Assembly: GCA_051745395.1 (NCBI GenBank)
Contig: JBNJEA010000042.1
Coordinates: 1 to 22,644, forward strand
Reading direction: 5' to 3'
Source: JBNJEA01 sp051745395
GTDB lineage: Bacteria; Desulfobacterota; Desulfobacteria; Desulfobacterales; Desulfosalsimonadaceae
Length of the DNA: 22,644 nt
Shown here: piece after piece, positions 7,883-15,066 of the stretch
Layout: each line of letters begins with the position of its first letter
Position numbering within the stretch: position 1 is the stretch's first letter
Position numbers and translations under genes: made by a program
The notes under the pieces: generated by a model
Database searches by the model: none
Told to the model about the DNA's origin: nothing
The model's input: only the letters and a program-made list of their open reading frames with translations

Positions 7883-10800
7883 CAACGATGCCCCCCAGGG
7901 CCTTATCGCCCGGATCGTGCGACCGTTTCTTGCCGGCACCCCGGCGATCATCTTCCTGGTAATCGCCGTCTGCCTGGGCGCGGCCGCCATCATGATCACC
8001 CCCCGCGAAGAAGACCCCCAGATCGTGGTCCCGCTGGCCGATATTTACGTCCAGGCCCCGGGGGCCAGCCCGGAAGAAGTGGAAAAACTGGTAGCCACCT
8101 CTCTGGAGCAGCTTTTGTGGCAAATCGACGGGGTCGAATACGTCTATTCCATCTCCCGCAAAGGCATGGCCATTGTCACCGTGCGCTTCTACGTGGGCGA
8201 AGACCGGGAAGAATCGCTGGTCAAGCTGCATAACCAGATCACCATGCACATCGACCAGGTCCCGCCCATCGTGGAAAACTGGGTAATCAAGCCGGTGGAA
8301 ATCGATGACGTGCCCATGGTCAACCTCACCCTTTACTCGGAAAATTACAACGACCACCAGCTCCGGCGCATCGGCGAGGAAACCCTGTGGCGGCTCTCCC
8401 AGCTCGAGGACTTATCCCGGACGCGCGTGGTCGGCGGCCGGCCGCGAGAAATCCGGGTAGAACTGTCGCCGGAAAAGTTGAACGGCTACAGCACGTCTTT
8501 GCTCCGGGTCCGCCGGGCGCTGGAAGGGGCCGATGCCGCGGTGACCGCCGGCGATATCGACCAGGCCAATCAAAATTATTCGGTCACCACCAATTCCTTT
8601 CTCCGGACGGTCGATGATGTCAAAAACCTCGTGGTCGGCGTCCATCAGGGCCGCCCCGTGTATTTGAGCAATCTGGCCGAAATTACCGACGGGCCGGCCG
8701 AAGCCCAATCCTACACCCGGTTCGGTCATTCGTATGCCAGCCGGCAGAAAGACCCCGGCCCGGACAAACCGCCGGACTACCCGGCCGTGACCCTGACCCT
8801 GGCCAAGAAACCCGGCACCAACGCCGTTGACGTCTCCAGAAACATCCTCGACAAGCTCGAGGAACTCAAAAAGGATTTCATCCCCGAAGACGTCCACGTG
8901 TCGGTGACCCGCAACTACGGCTATACCGCCCAGGAAAAGGTCAACAGTCTGCTGACCTCCCTGACCTTTGCCGTCATTACCGTGGTGGCCCTGCTGGCCC
9001 TTGCCCTGGGATGGCGCGAGGCCCTGGTGGTGGCCGTAGCCGTGCCGGTGAGTTTCAGCCTGGCGCTGTTTATGAACTACATGTTCGGCTATACCATCAA
9101 CCGGGTCACGCTTTTTGCCCTGATCCTGTCGCTTGGCCTGGTGGTCGACGATCCGATCACCAACGTGGACAACATCCAGCGCCATATCTTCGGCGGCCGG
9201 AAAAACCCCTACCGGGCCACCCTTTTTGCCGTCGAAGAGGTACTGCCCCCGGTCATCATCTCCACCATCGCCATTATCATTTCTTTTGCCCCGCTGTTTT
9301 TCATCACCGGCATGATGGGCCCCTACATGGCGCCCATGTCGGCCAACGTGCCGCTGACCGTCATTTTTTCCACGCTCTGCGCCCTGACCATCGTGCCCTG
9401 GATGACCTACATGCTGCTGAAAAACCACCCGGCCGCCAACGCCAATGTGGCCAAATCACCGGATGAAGACCACGGCCCGCCGAACTGGATTTTTGCATTC
9501 TATCGGAAAATGGTGACCCCCTTTCTGGAATCCCGCTCCAAACGCTACCTGCTGCTGGCCGCCATTTTTGTGCTCATGGCCGCATCAGCGGCACTGGTGC
9601 TGCTGCGCCTCGTCCCGCTGAAAATGCTGCCCTTTGACAACAAAAACGAATTCCAGGTGGTCATCGACATGCCCGAAGGCACCCCCCTGGAGGCCACCGA
9701 CGCGGTGGTGCGCGATTTTGAAAAATATCTTCGCACCGTGCCCGAGGTCACCAACTTTACCTCCTACACGGGCCACCCCTCGCCCATGGATTTCAACGGC
9801 ATGGTACGCCACTACTATCTGCGAAAGGGCGCCCACCAAGCCGATATCCGGGTGGACCTGTTAAAGAAGCGACAGCGCGAGACGCAGAGCCACGAGATCG
9901 TTTTGCGCCTGCGAAACGATCTGTCGGCCATCGCCGAAAAACACAATGCCAACATCCAGATCGTGGAGATGCCGCCGGGTCCGCCCGTGCTGGCCACCAT
10001 TGTCACGGAACTCTACGGCACCCCGGACACATCCTACGCCGAGTTAATCGCCGCTACCGATCACATCAAGCAGATCATGGCCGAGGAGCCCAATGTGGTG
10101 GATGTCGACGACATGAGCGAAGCGCCCCACCAGCAGATCGATTTTGTGGTAAATCGGGAAAAGGCCGCTTTACACGGCATTTCCACCCGGGCAATCATCT
10201 CGTCGCTGAAAATGGCCGTGGGCGGGGACACACCCGCCACTGTCCATGAAACCGATGAGCGCCAACCCCTTCATGTGAATATGATTTTGCCCCGCAAAGA
10301 CCGAAGCGACCTGTCCACACTGGCGGAAATACCCATGGCCGGGGCGGACGGCCAGATGGTGCCTTTGGGCGAACTCGTGGAAATCAAGCGCGTTTCTAAC
10401 CAACAGCCCATCTACCACAAAAACCTGGATCGTGTGGTCTACGTGACCGCGGAGATGGCCGGGCAGGCACCCGCCGAAGCCATTCTCGACATGCAAAGCC
10501 GGCTGGCAGACAATCCGCTGCCCGAAGGCATCCGCGCAGAATGGGCCGGTGAAGGGGAATGGCAGATCACGCTCCGGGTCTTCCGGGACATGGGGATCGC
10601 CTTTGCCGCCGCCTTAACCGGCATCTACATCCTGCTGATCCTGCAGACGAACTCGTTTTTCATGCCGCTTTTGATCATGATGGCCATTCCGCTGACCTTA
10701 ATCGGCATCATGCCCGGATTCTGGTTTCTAAACATCGTTCTCGGCGGCACCGTGGGCGGCTATGAAAACCTGGTCTTTTTCACGGCTACGAGCATGATCG

Positions 10801-11108
10801 GCATGATCGCCCTGGGCGGCATCGTCATCCGAAACGCCGTGGTGCTCATTGAATTCATTCATGATGCACTCAAAAACAACATGCCCGTCAGGGAAGCCAT
10901 CCTGCAAAGCGGGGCCATCCGGATGCGGCCCATTGTCCTGACGGCCCTTACCACCGGTCTGGGCGCCTGGCCGATTACCCTGGACCCGATTTTTTCCGGC
11001 CTGGCCTGGGCGCTGATTTTCGGCTTAATCGCCTCGACGCTGTTTACCCTGCTGGTAGTACCGGTGACGTACTATGCGCTCTACGGGATCAAGATGGAGC
11101 AGGGGTAA
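7872..11108 (+). CDS. RND efflux transporter permease subunit
   Basis: The 1078-aa protein has the size and layout of a proton-driven AcrB/MexB-type RND pump: one N-terminal membrane helix (about 17-37), a large periplasmic loop, a cluster of helices (about 360-510), a second TM7 plus loop beginning near 555, and a final helix cluster (about 910-1070). The TM4 acidic pair of the proton relay is present (D426, D427 in GLVVDDPITNVDN). The TM10 position occupied by Lys940 in AcrB appears to be Arg987 here (GGIVIRNAVVLIEF). The substrate (drug, solvent, dye or other hydrophobic compound) cannot be deduced; no heavy-metal signature was recognised. AGGAG lies about 10 nt upstream of ATG 7872. Its stop lies 1 nt from the stop of the convergent dehydrogenase. 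Confidence 0.93.
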   Translation: MTDNNDAPQGLIARIVRPFLAGTPAIIFLVIAVCLGAAAIMITPREEDPQIVVPLADIYVQAPGASPEEVEKLVATSLEQLLWQIDGVEYVYSISRKGMAIVTVRFYVGEDREESLVKLHNQITMHIDQVPPIVENWVIKPVEIDDVPMVNLTLYSENYNDHQLRRIGEETLWRLSQLEDLSRTRVVGGRPREIRVELSPEKLNGYSTSLLRVRRALEGADAAVTAGDIDQANQNYSVTTNSFLRTVDDVKNLVVGVHQGRPVYLSNLAEITDGPAEAQSYTRFGHSYASRQKDPGPDKPPDYPAVTLTLAKKPGTNAVDVSRNILDKLEELKKDFIPEDVHVSVTRNYGYTAQEKVNSLLTSLTFAVITVVALLALALGWREALVVAVAVPVSFSLALFMNYMFGYTINRVTLFALILSLGLVVDDPITNVDNIQRHIFGGRKNPYRATLFAVEEVLPPVIISTIAIIISFAPLFFITGMMGPYMAPMSANVPLTVIFSTLCALTIVPWMTYMLLKNHPAANANVAKSPDEDHGPPNWIFAFYRKMVTPFLESRSKRYLLLAAIFVLMAASAALVLLRLVPLKMLPFDNKNEFQVVIDMPEGTPLEATDAVVRDFEKYLRTVPEVTNFTSYTGHPSPMDFNGMVRHYYLRKGAHQADIRVDLLKKRQRETQSHEIVLRLRNDLSAIAEKHNANIQIVEMPPGPPVLATIVTELYGTPDTSYAELIAATDHIKQIMAEEPNVVDVDDMSEAPHQQIDFVVNREKAALHGISTRAIISSLKMAVGGDTPATVHETDERQPLHVNMILPRKDRSDLSTLAEIPMAGADGQMVPLGELVEIKRVSNQQPIYHKNLDRVVYVTAEMAGQAPAEAILDMQSRLADNPLPEGIRAEWAGEGEWQITLRVFRDMGIAFAAALTGIYILLILQTNSFFMPLLIMMAIPLTLIGIMPGFWFLNIVLGGTVGGYENLVFFTATSMIGMIALGGIVIRNAVVLIEFIHDALKNNMPVREAILQSGAIRMRPIVLTALTTGLGAWPITLDPIFSGLAWALIFGLIASTLFTLLVVPVTYYALYGIKMEQG

Positions 11109-11109
11109 A

Positions 11110-11928
11110 CTATTTCCCAGGCCCGCAATAACAACGTTTCACCTGTAAATCGACCACCGCCCGGCTCAACGCCGGCAGCCACTTGTCCAGCCGCGTCACC
11201 GCCCGGGTCATTGCTCCGGGAATGATTTCGTACCGGTCTTTTTCAAGGCCCTTCATGATGGCGTCGGCCACGGCATCGACGCCCATCACCGGAATGGTAT
11301 GCGCAAGCGTTGCGTTTTCCGGCGTCCGGTTCTCATTTACCGCATCGACCATGGGCGATTCGAATTCCGGCGGACAGACCACGTGCATGCCGATATTCTG
11401 CGGCGCCAGCTCGGCCCGCAACGCCGCCGTCAACCCCACCACCGCGTGTTTGGACGCACAATAGGCCGCATAGCCGAACACCCCCATCATGCCGGCAACA
11501 GAGGCGATATTGACGATCCGGCCGCCGCCGTTATTTGTAAGGTGCGGCAAAACGGCCCGGATACAGTGCAGGGTGCCGTAAAAATTGATATCCATGATTT
11601 GCCGGAATGTTTCCATGTCCTGGCTTTCAAAATAGCCTTCCCGAAGCACCCCGGCGGAATTGATCAATACGTGCGGGCAGCCGAAGGCTTCGACAATCTC
11701 GGCCATTACGTCCTCGACGGCGCCGGCATCGGAGACGTCACATGCAATCCCCTGAATCCGGCGATTTTGCGCATTGACGCCTTGAATCTCATTTTCCGCC
11801 TGCTCCAGCTTTGCCTGATCCCGTGCCACGATGGCCACATCGGCGCCGCCGGCCACAAACCGTTTCGCCAGGGCCTTGCCCACGCCCGAGGAGCCGCCGG
11901 TGATGATGATGGTATGATTTGCAAACAT
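11110..11928 (-). CDS. Short-chain dehydrogenase, 3-ketodihydrosphingosine reductase-like
   Basis: The 272-aa classical SDR has the NAD(P)-binding motif TGGSSGVG (10-17), a variant NSAG (90-93), and catalytic N115, S143, Y156 and K160 (YCASK). The stretch CPPEFESPMVDAVNENRTPE resembles the corresponding PPDTDTP...ENRT region of 3-ketodihydrosphingosine reductases (KDSR), so reduction of a lipid-type ketone is a reasonable guess, not a proof. ATG 11928 was chosen because it starts just before the beta1-TGxxxGxG fold and has a G-rich stretch upstream; ATG 11943 and TTG 11949 are alternatives. The gene follows the HAD phosphatase gene at 0-21 nt and is probably co-transcribed with it. The C-terminal helix (RAVTRLDKWLPAL) is amphipathic. 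Confidence 0.88.
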   Translation of the reverse strand: MFANHTIIITGGSSGVGKALAKRFVAGGADVAIVARDQAKLEQAENEIQGVNAQNRRIQGIACDVSDAGAVEDVMAEIVEAFGCPHVLINSAGVLREGYFESQDMETFRQIMDINFYGTLHCIRAVLPHLTNNGGGRIVNIASVAGMMGVFGYAAYCASKHAVVGLTAALRAELAPQNIGMHVVCPPEFESPMVDAVNENRTPENATLAHTIPVMGVDAVADAIMKGLEKDRYEIIPGAMTRAVTRLDKWLPALSRAVVDLQVKRCYCGPGK

Positions 11929-11949
11929 TTCCCTTCCCCCCATTCCCAA

Positions 11950-12825
11950 TTATAACGCCTCCAACGCCTCCCGGATCCACTGCCGGCTCTGCGGCATAAA
12001 GTGGGCCAGCCCCTCGATGACGCCGGCGCTGTAGTTGCCGTTTAGCCCCATGAAATCGCCTTGGGCCAGATAAAGCAGCGATCTTTGGCCTTTTTCGGAC
12101 ACCGCTTCCACGGCTTCTTCCCGGACGTCATCTGCGGCGTTTTTGACCAAAATGGCCGGATACCCGCTGGTTAAGGCCGGCAGATCATTTCCACTGTCGC
12201 CGGCATAGACCACCCCGGAGGCATCAAAGCCTGATTTTTTCATCAAAAACGCGATGGCGTGCACCTTGGTGGCGCGTTCGGGCAAAATGTCCAAAAGCCC
12301 CACGCCCGCCATTTCGTCGATGCTGGTGATGATAGTGGCCCGGATATCATAGGGGGCGAGCCGGCTGCCGACGCGCTCGGCAATCGCTTTGATTTGCTCG
12401 GTTTCGGTCACGTAATAGCTTAATTTGCAGTCCGTCTGATTGCCCGGCGGTTGAAGCGTCAATTCGTCAAAATCGGAAAACAGCGCCGCTATCGCATCAT
12501 GGGACCAATCCCCCCAGTCCTGTCCGATATCTGCCTGCCAGTCCGTCCAGGGCGAAAAGTGCAGATTGTTTCTGTCCCCGTCGATTCGGTAAATGGTCGT
12601 GCCCACATCGCCCACGGCATAATCCGGAACCGGAAGATCATAGTCGACGATGGCGTCTTCGATCAGGCTCCTGCCCCGGCCGGTGACATAAACCAAAGTG
12701 ATTTCGGACCGCGCGGCCAACCGGCGCAGCAAAGGCCTCGCCCGTGGCGATTCAGGTGCCTTGCCGTTGGGAATAAGGGTCCGATCAAGGTCGCTGCACA
12801 GCAAAACGGTCTTTGTATTGTCCAT
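11950..12825 (-). CDS. HAD-superfamily phosphatase, sucrose-phosphate phosphatase-like
   Basis: The 291-aa protein has all four HAD motifs: DLDRTL (nucleophile D12, acid D14), T48 in VTGRG, K187 in ATKVHA, and GDSGNDLPAL with D210 and D214. The cap insertion and motif spacing fit the type IIB group that includes sucrose-6-phosphate and mannosylfructose-phosphate phosphatases. The natural substrate is probably a sugar phosphate, but no sugar-phosphate synthase gene is adjacent, so this remains open. ATG 12825 has AAGGAA upstream. It is the first gene of a two-gene minus-strand unit with the SDR gene and is divergent from the NifX-type cluster. Confidence 0.87.
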   Translation of the reverse strand: MDNTKTVLLCSDLDRTLIPNGKAPESPRARPLLRRLAARSEITLVYVTGRGRSLIEDAIVDYDLPVPDYAVGDVGTTIYRIDGDRNNLHFSPWTDWQADIGQDWGDWSHDAIAALFSDFDELTLQPPGNQTDCKLSYYVTETEQIKAIAERVGSRLAPYDIRATIITSIDEMAGVGLLDILPERATKVHAIAFLMKKSGFDASGVVYAGDSGNDLPALTSGYPAILVKNAADDVREEAVEAVSEKGQRSLLYLAQGDFMGLNGNYSAGVIEGLAHFMPQSRQWIREALEAL

Positions 12826-12950
12826 AAGTCAGGATTCCTTTCCGATTGACAAGAATGGATTCTCGATTTTGGAGCTGCCTCATCAACAAAAAGGGATTGA
12901 CAAGCCGGTGACGAAACATTAATTTCATTATGCGCATATACTCATAAAAG

Positions 12951-12964
12951 AATTGAATACAATT
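12951..12964. promoter_or_regulatory. Small inverted repeat in the divergent HAD/NifX intergenic region
   Basis: AATTG-AATA-CAATT is a perfect 5-bp inverted repeat with a 4-nt centre, in an AT-rich patch of the 261-nt region between the divergent genes. The same region carries two copies of ATTGACAAG (from 12845 and from 12896) that contain TTGACA, but neither has a good -10 box at 16-18 nt. An operator role is possible and unproven. Confidence 0.25.
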
Positions 12965-13028
12965 TGCTCGGTGAAAACAGAATGTTAAAATAACGGACCG
13001 TCCCCATATTCCATACCATTACTCCCGG

Positions 13029-13072
13029 ATGACCCAAAACATTATACTGTATGACCCAAAATATTATACCAT
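13029..13072 (+). repeat. Two tandem copies of a 22-bp element just upstream of the NifX-type gene
   Basis: Positions 13029-13050 and 13051-13072 are two adjacent copies sharing ATGACCCAAAA at the left and ATTATAC at the right, with about three to four mismatches. They end 14 nt before ATG 13087 and directly abut the GGAGG ribosome-binding site. They could be tandem regulator sites, overlapping -10 elements (TATACT at 13043-13048) or part of the leader RNA. Confidence 0.7.
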
Positions 13073-13086
13073 TGGAGGAAAAAATC

Positions 13087-13455
13087 ATGGACAAAATTGC
13101 CATCAGCTGCGAATCTGCCGATCTTGACGCGCAGGTCGACCCTCGTTTCGGCCGTGCGGCCGGTTTTCTGATTGTCAACCCGGAGACCCTGGAATGTCAA
13201 TACCTGGAAAACGGTGCCTCCCAGGTCATGGCCCAGGGGGCCGGCATCCAGGCCGCCAAAAATGTCGCCGACAGCGGGGCCAAGGTGGTGCTGACCGGAT
13301 TTGTCGGCCCCAAGGCGTTTCAGGTGCTAAACGCCGCCGGCATTGCGATCGGACAGCACCTCAACGAGATGACGGCCCGCCAGGCGATCGAAAAATATAA
13401 AGCCGGCGACGTCGAATTCGCAGACGCCCCCAACCGGATGGGCCATGGCGCGTAA
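13087..13455 (+). CDS. NifX/NafY-fold (dinitrogenase iron-molybdenum cofactor family) protein, copy 1
   Basis: The 122-aa protein matches the NifX/NafY/NifB C-terminal family: KIAISCESADLDAQVDPRFGRA at the N-terminus, VMAQGAGIQAAKNVADSGAKVVLTGFVGPKAF in the middle, and ANA-type helix AAGIAIG. Members bind Fe-S, FeMo-cofactor precursors or hetero-metal clusters; in Desulfovibrio related proteins include the Mo-Cu 'orange protein'. ATG 13087 follows GGAGG at 13074-13078 with an adequate spacing; the longer frame from 13051 lies within the tandem repeat and is rejected. No nitrogenase structural genes are seen here, so a role outside nitrogen fixation is likely. It is followed by a homologue and a NifU-like scaffold gene. 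Confidence 0.9.
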   Translation: MDKIAISCESADLDAQVDPRFGRAAGFLIVNPETLECQYLENGASQVMAQGAGIQAAKNVADSGAKVVLTGFVGPKAFQVLNAAGIAIGQHLNEMTARQAIEKYKAGDVEFADAPNRMGHGA

Positions 13456-13502
13456 GCTCGCACGTCCCGGCATAAAAGCGGCGGGACATCCGATTTGAAA
13501 AC

Positions 13503-13524
13503 AAAACGCCGGCGGCCGTTTTTT
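13503..13524 (+). terminator. Possible weak terminator or attenuator between the two NifX-type genes
   Basis: AAAACG (13503-13508) pairs with CGTTTT (13517-13522) around a GC-rich 8-nt loop, and the run of six T ends at 13524. The stem is short and mainly A-T, so termination would be partial at best. A second small hairpin (GTCCCG with CGGGAC) lies at about 13464-13488 in the same gap. Confidence 0.3.
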
Positions 13525-13575
13525 CGGTTCCGACCGGACAAAAACATTCGAGACCGTTAACAAGGAGCCTCAATC

Positions 13576-13959
13576 ATGAACACCGTAATCGCAATCCCCT
13601 CATCGGATCCCGGGGGCCTTGAAGCCCCGCTTGGCGCACATTTCGGCCACTGCGACCTTTATACGCTGGTTTCGGTCGAAGACCGGACAATCCAGTCCAT
13701 CGACGTGGTGCCCAACGTGCCCCATCAGCAGGGCGGGTGCATGGCGCCGGTGCAGTACCTGGCCGAAAAGGGCGCCAAAAAGTTAATCGCCGGCGGCATG
13801 GGCCTTCGTCCCCTGATGGGATTTAACCAAGTCGGCATCGAGGTCTACTACGGCGGCGGCCTCCAGACGGTTGGCGATGCCGTCAATGCCTTGATCGAAG
13901 GCAAGCTCCCCCAGTTTTCCCAGCAACATACCTGCGGCGGCGGCGGCGGGGCTCACTGA
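13576..13959 (+). CDS. NifX/NafY-fold cluster-binding protein, copy 2, with Cys/Gly-rich tail
   Basis: The 127-aa protein belongs to the same family as its neighbour: IAIPSSDPGGLEAPLGAHFG near the start, QGGCMAPVQYLAEKGAKKLI, and GGMGLRPLMGFNQVGIEVYYG. It ends in HTCGGGGGAH, a short Gly-rich tail with Cys and His that could contribute metal ligands. Cysteines also occur in GHCDLY and QGGCMAP, unlike copy 1. AGGAG precedes ATG 13576. The gap to copy 1 is 120 nt and to the scaffold gene 19 nt, so this gene and the scaffold gene are very probably co-transcribed. Family membership is clear; the bound cluster is not known. Confidence 0.9.
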   Translation: MNTVIAIPSSDPGGLEAPLGAHFGHCDLYTLVSVEDRTIQSIDVVPNVPHQQGGCMAPVQYLAEKGAKKLIAGGMGLRPLMGFNQVGIEVYYGGGLQTVGDAVNALIEGKLPQFSQQHTCGGGGGAH

Positions 13960-13978
13960 GAACGGCCGGGAGTCAATC

Positions 13979-14434
13979 ATGGCAAAAGTTATCGATTTAC
14001 CCGAAGCGCCGCATCCTGAACAACCGCATGACGACGATTCGCACCACATCGCGGGCAAGCGTTTCATGGATCACGCCAACGCCCCCCGGCACATGGGGCG
14101 CATGGACGATTCCGACGGTTGGGCAAAGGGGGTTGGCTCCTGCGGCGATGCGCTAACGGTCTATCTCAAGATCCGGGGCGACCGGATTGCCGATATCAGC
14201 CAGCAGCCCCATGGCTGCACCTACACGGTGGCCTGCGGCAGCGCCCTGAGTCAACTGGTAAAAAGCAAAACCCTGGCAACGGCTTTAGAAATCACCCCGG
14301 AGACCGTGGCCGCCGAATTAGACGGCCTGCCGGACGATCACATGCATTGCGCCGCCCTGGCCGTCAATACCCTGGGGGAAGCCATCGACGATTATTACCA
14401 GAAAATATGGGGCAATCCCCCGAAAAAATTATAA
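13979..14434 (+). CDS. NifU/IscU-type Fe-S cluster assembly scaffold protein
   Basis: The 151-aa protein resembles IscU and the N-terminal domain of NifU, on which Fe-S clusters are built before transfer. The three cluster-ligand cysteines are in place: C55 with D57 in GSCGDALT, C80 in PHGCTYTV, and C124 in DHMHCAALAVNTL. An additional Cys86 occurs where NifU has Ser. The first 25 residues are a family-atypical, His/Pro/Asp-rich extension (PHPEQPHDDDSHH) that could bind metal. GGGAG lies 8 nt before ATG 13979. It follows two NifX-type genes, which suggests a pathway building or carrying a cluster for them. No cysteine desulfurase gene is nearby. Confidence 0.9.
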   Translation: MAKVIDLPEAPHPEQPHDDDSHHIAGKRFMDHANAPRHMGRMDDSDGWAKGVGSCGDALTVYLKIRGDRIADISQQPHGCTYTVACGSALSQLVKSKTLATALEITPETVAAELDGLPDDHMHCAALAVNTLGEAIDDYYQKIWGNPPKKL

Positions 14435-14440
14435 TTTGTA

Positions 14441-14524
14441 TATCCCGTTTACTCCAGTAACAGCCAATGCATTACCGCGCGCCAAGACCCAACGTTTCCA
14501 GGTCATCCTTGGCGCTCCTGACGG
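14441..14524 (+). repeat. Dispersed hairpin-forming repeat, copy 1
   Basis: This copy shares CCAGTAACAGC, then GCGCCAAGAC and CTTGGCGCTC with the copy at 15668-15756, in the same orientation. The arms GCGCCAAG and CTTGGCGC are complementary. It lies between the scaffold gene and the receiver-like gene, ahead of the terminator-like hairpin at 14532. This is the most diverged of the three copies. Confidence 0.75.
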
Positions 14525-14531
14525 ACCACAC

Positions 14532-14571
14532 AACCCGGTTGACGCCGCACAGCGTCGTCAACCGGGTTTTT
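14532..14571 (+). terminator. Strong rho-independent terminator-like hairpin
   Basis: AACCCGGTTGACG (14532-14544) pairs perfectly with CGTCAACCGGGTT (14556-14568) around an 11-nt loop, followed by T residues to 14571. It should terminate the NifX/NifU transcript. Unusually, the GGAG ribosome-binding site of the receiver-like gene starts two nucleotides downstream, leaving no room for a promoter between them, so it may act as an attenuator of that gene. Confidence 0.7.
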
Positions 14572-14584
14572 CCGGAGACAAACC

Positions 14585-14950
14585 ATGAAACAGATTCTCA
14601 TTGCAACCCAACAGCCGGACCGGTTTTCCCCTTTGGCCGGCCGGGTAAAAGCCCAAAGCGACTATACGATCGCCTGGGCGGATACGACGCAAAAGCTTTT
14701 CGATGCGGTTTCGGCCACACCGCCGAAGCTGACGATTATTGATGCGCACATAGACGGCAAAAGCGGCATAGCCCTCGCCCGCGAGGCCATTATGAAAAAC
14801 GCCATGGCCGATATCGCCGTAGTCAGTTCGCTTTCGGAAGAAGAATTTCACGAGGCCTCGGAAGGTCTGGGTATCGTGGCCCAACTGCCGCCGGCCCCGG
14901 ACGAAACCCACGCCGGGCGATTGATCGAATTGCTTGCCACACTGCCCTGA
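14585..14950 (+). CDS. Degenerate response-regulator receiver-like domain protein
   Basis: The 121-aa protein looks like a stand-alone receiver domain. The phosphoacceptor Asp is probably D53 (LTIIDAHIDGKSG, with the conserved Gly at +8), and S81 or S82 in VVSS fits the usual Thr/Ser. The N-terminal acidic Mg-binding pair is absent (ATQQPDR instead of a DD or DE pair), and the conserved Lys before Pro is replaced by Gln/Leu in AQLPP. It is therefore likely phosphorylation-defective and might act as a protein-interaction module. There is no output domain or adjacent histidine kinase. GGAG precedes ATG 14585 by about 8 nt. The assignment rests on pattern matching by eye. Confidence 0.72.
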   Translation: MKQILIATQQPDRFSPLAGRVKAQSDYTIAWADTTQKLFDAVSATPPKLTIIDAHIDGKSGIALAREAIMKNAMADIAVVSSLSEEEFHEASEGLGIVAQLPPAPDETHAGRLIELLATLP

Positions 14951-15066
14951 CAGACCCCCCATGACCGCCGCACGGGCAAGTCGGATTGTTCGCCAGGAGT
15001 TGACAAAAGGATTATATTTTTATTTGACGCCGGAACGACAACCTTCGAAATAAAGGGAGAATCCTT

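Noticed and set aside
8412..9428. Long minus-strand frame inside the RND pump gene (similar ones at 2044-3066 and 5274-6563)
   Set aside because: These are shadow frames typical of GC-rich DNA, with low-complexity Gly/His/Gln/Val-rich products and no start signals.
12826..13028. Promoters for the HAD and NifX-type genes built on TTGACA at 12846 and 12897
   Set aside because: Neither has a convincing -10 box at 16-18 nt; the start sites cannot be placed by eye.
13087..14434. A nitrogen-fixation (nif) operon
   Set aside because: No nifH, nifD, nifK, nifE or nifN gene is present; the NifX and NifU relatives occur in many non-diazotrophs.
14467..14742. 91-aa frame starting in repeat copy 1
   Set aside because: It begins inside the repeat and overlaps the receiver-like gene in another frame; no Shine-Dalgarno was seen.
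15000..15026. Sigma70 promoter for the second Slp gene
   Set aside because: TTGACA is perfect, but the only -10-like box (TATTTG) is 15 nt away and weak, so it is not listed as a feature.
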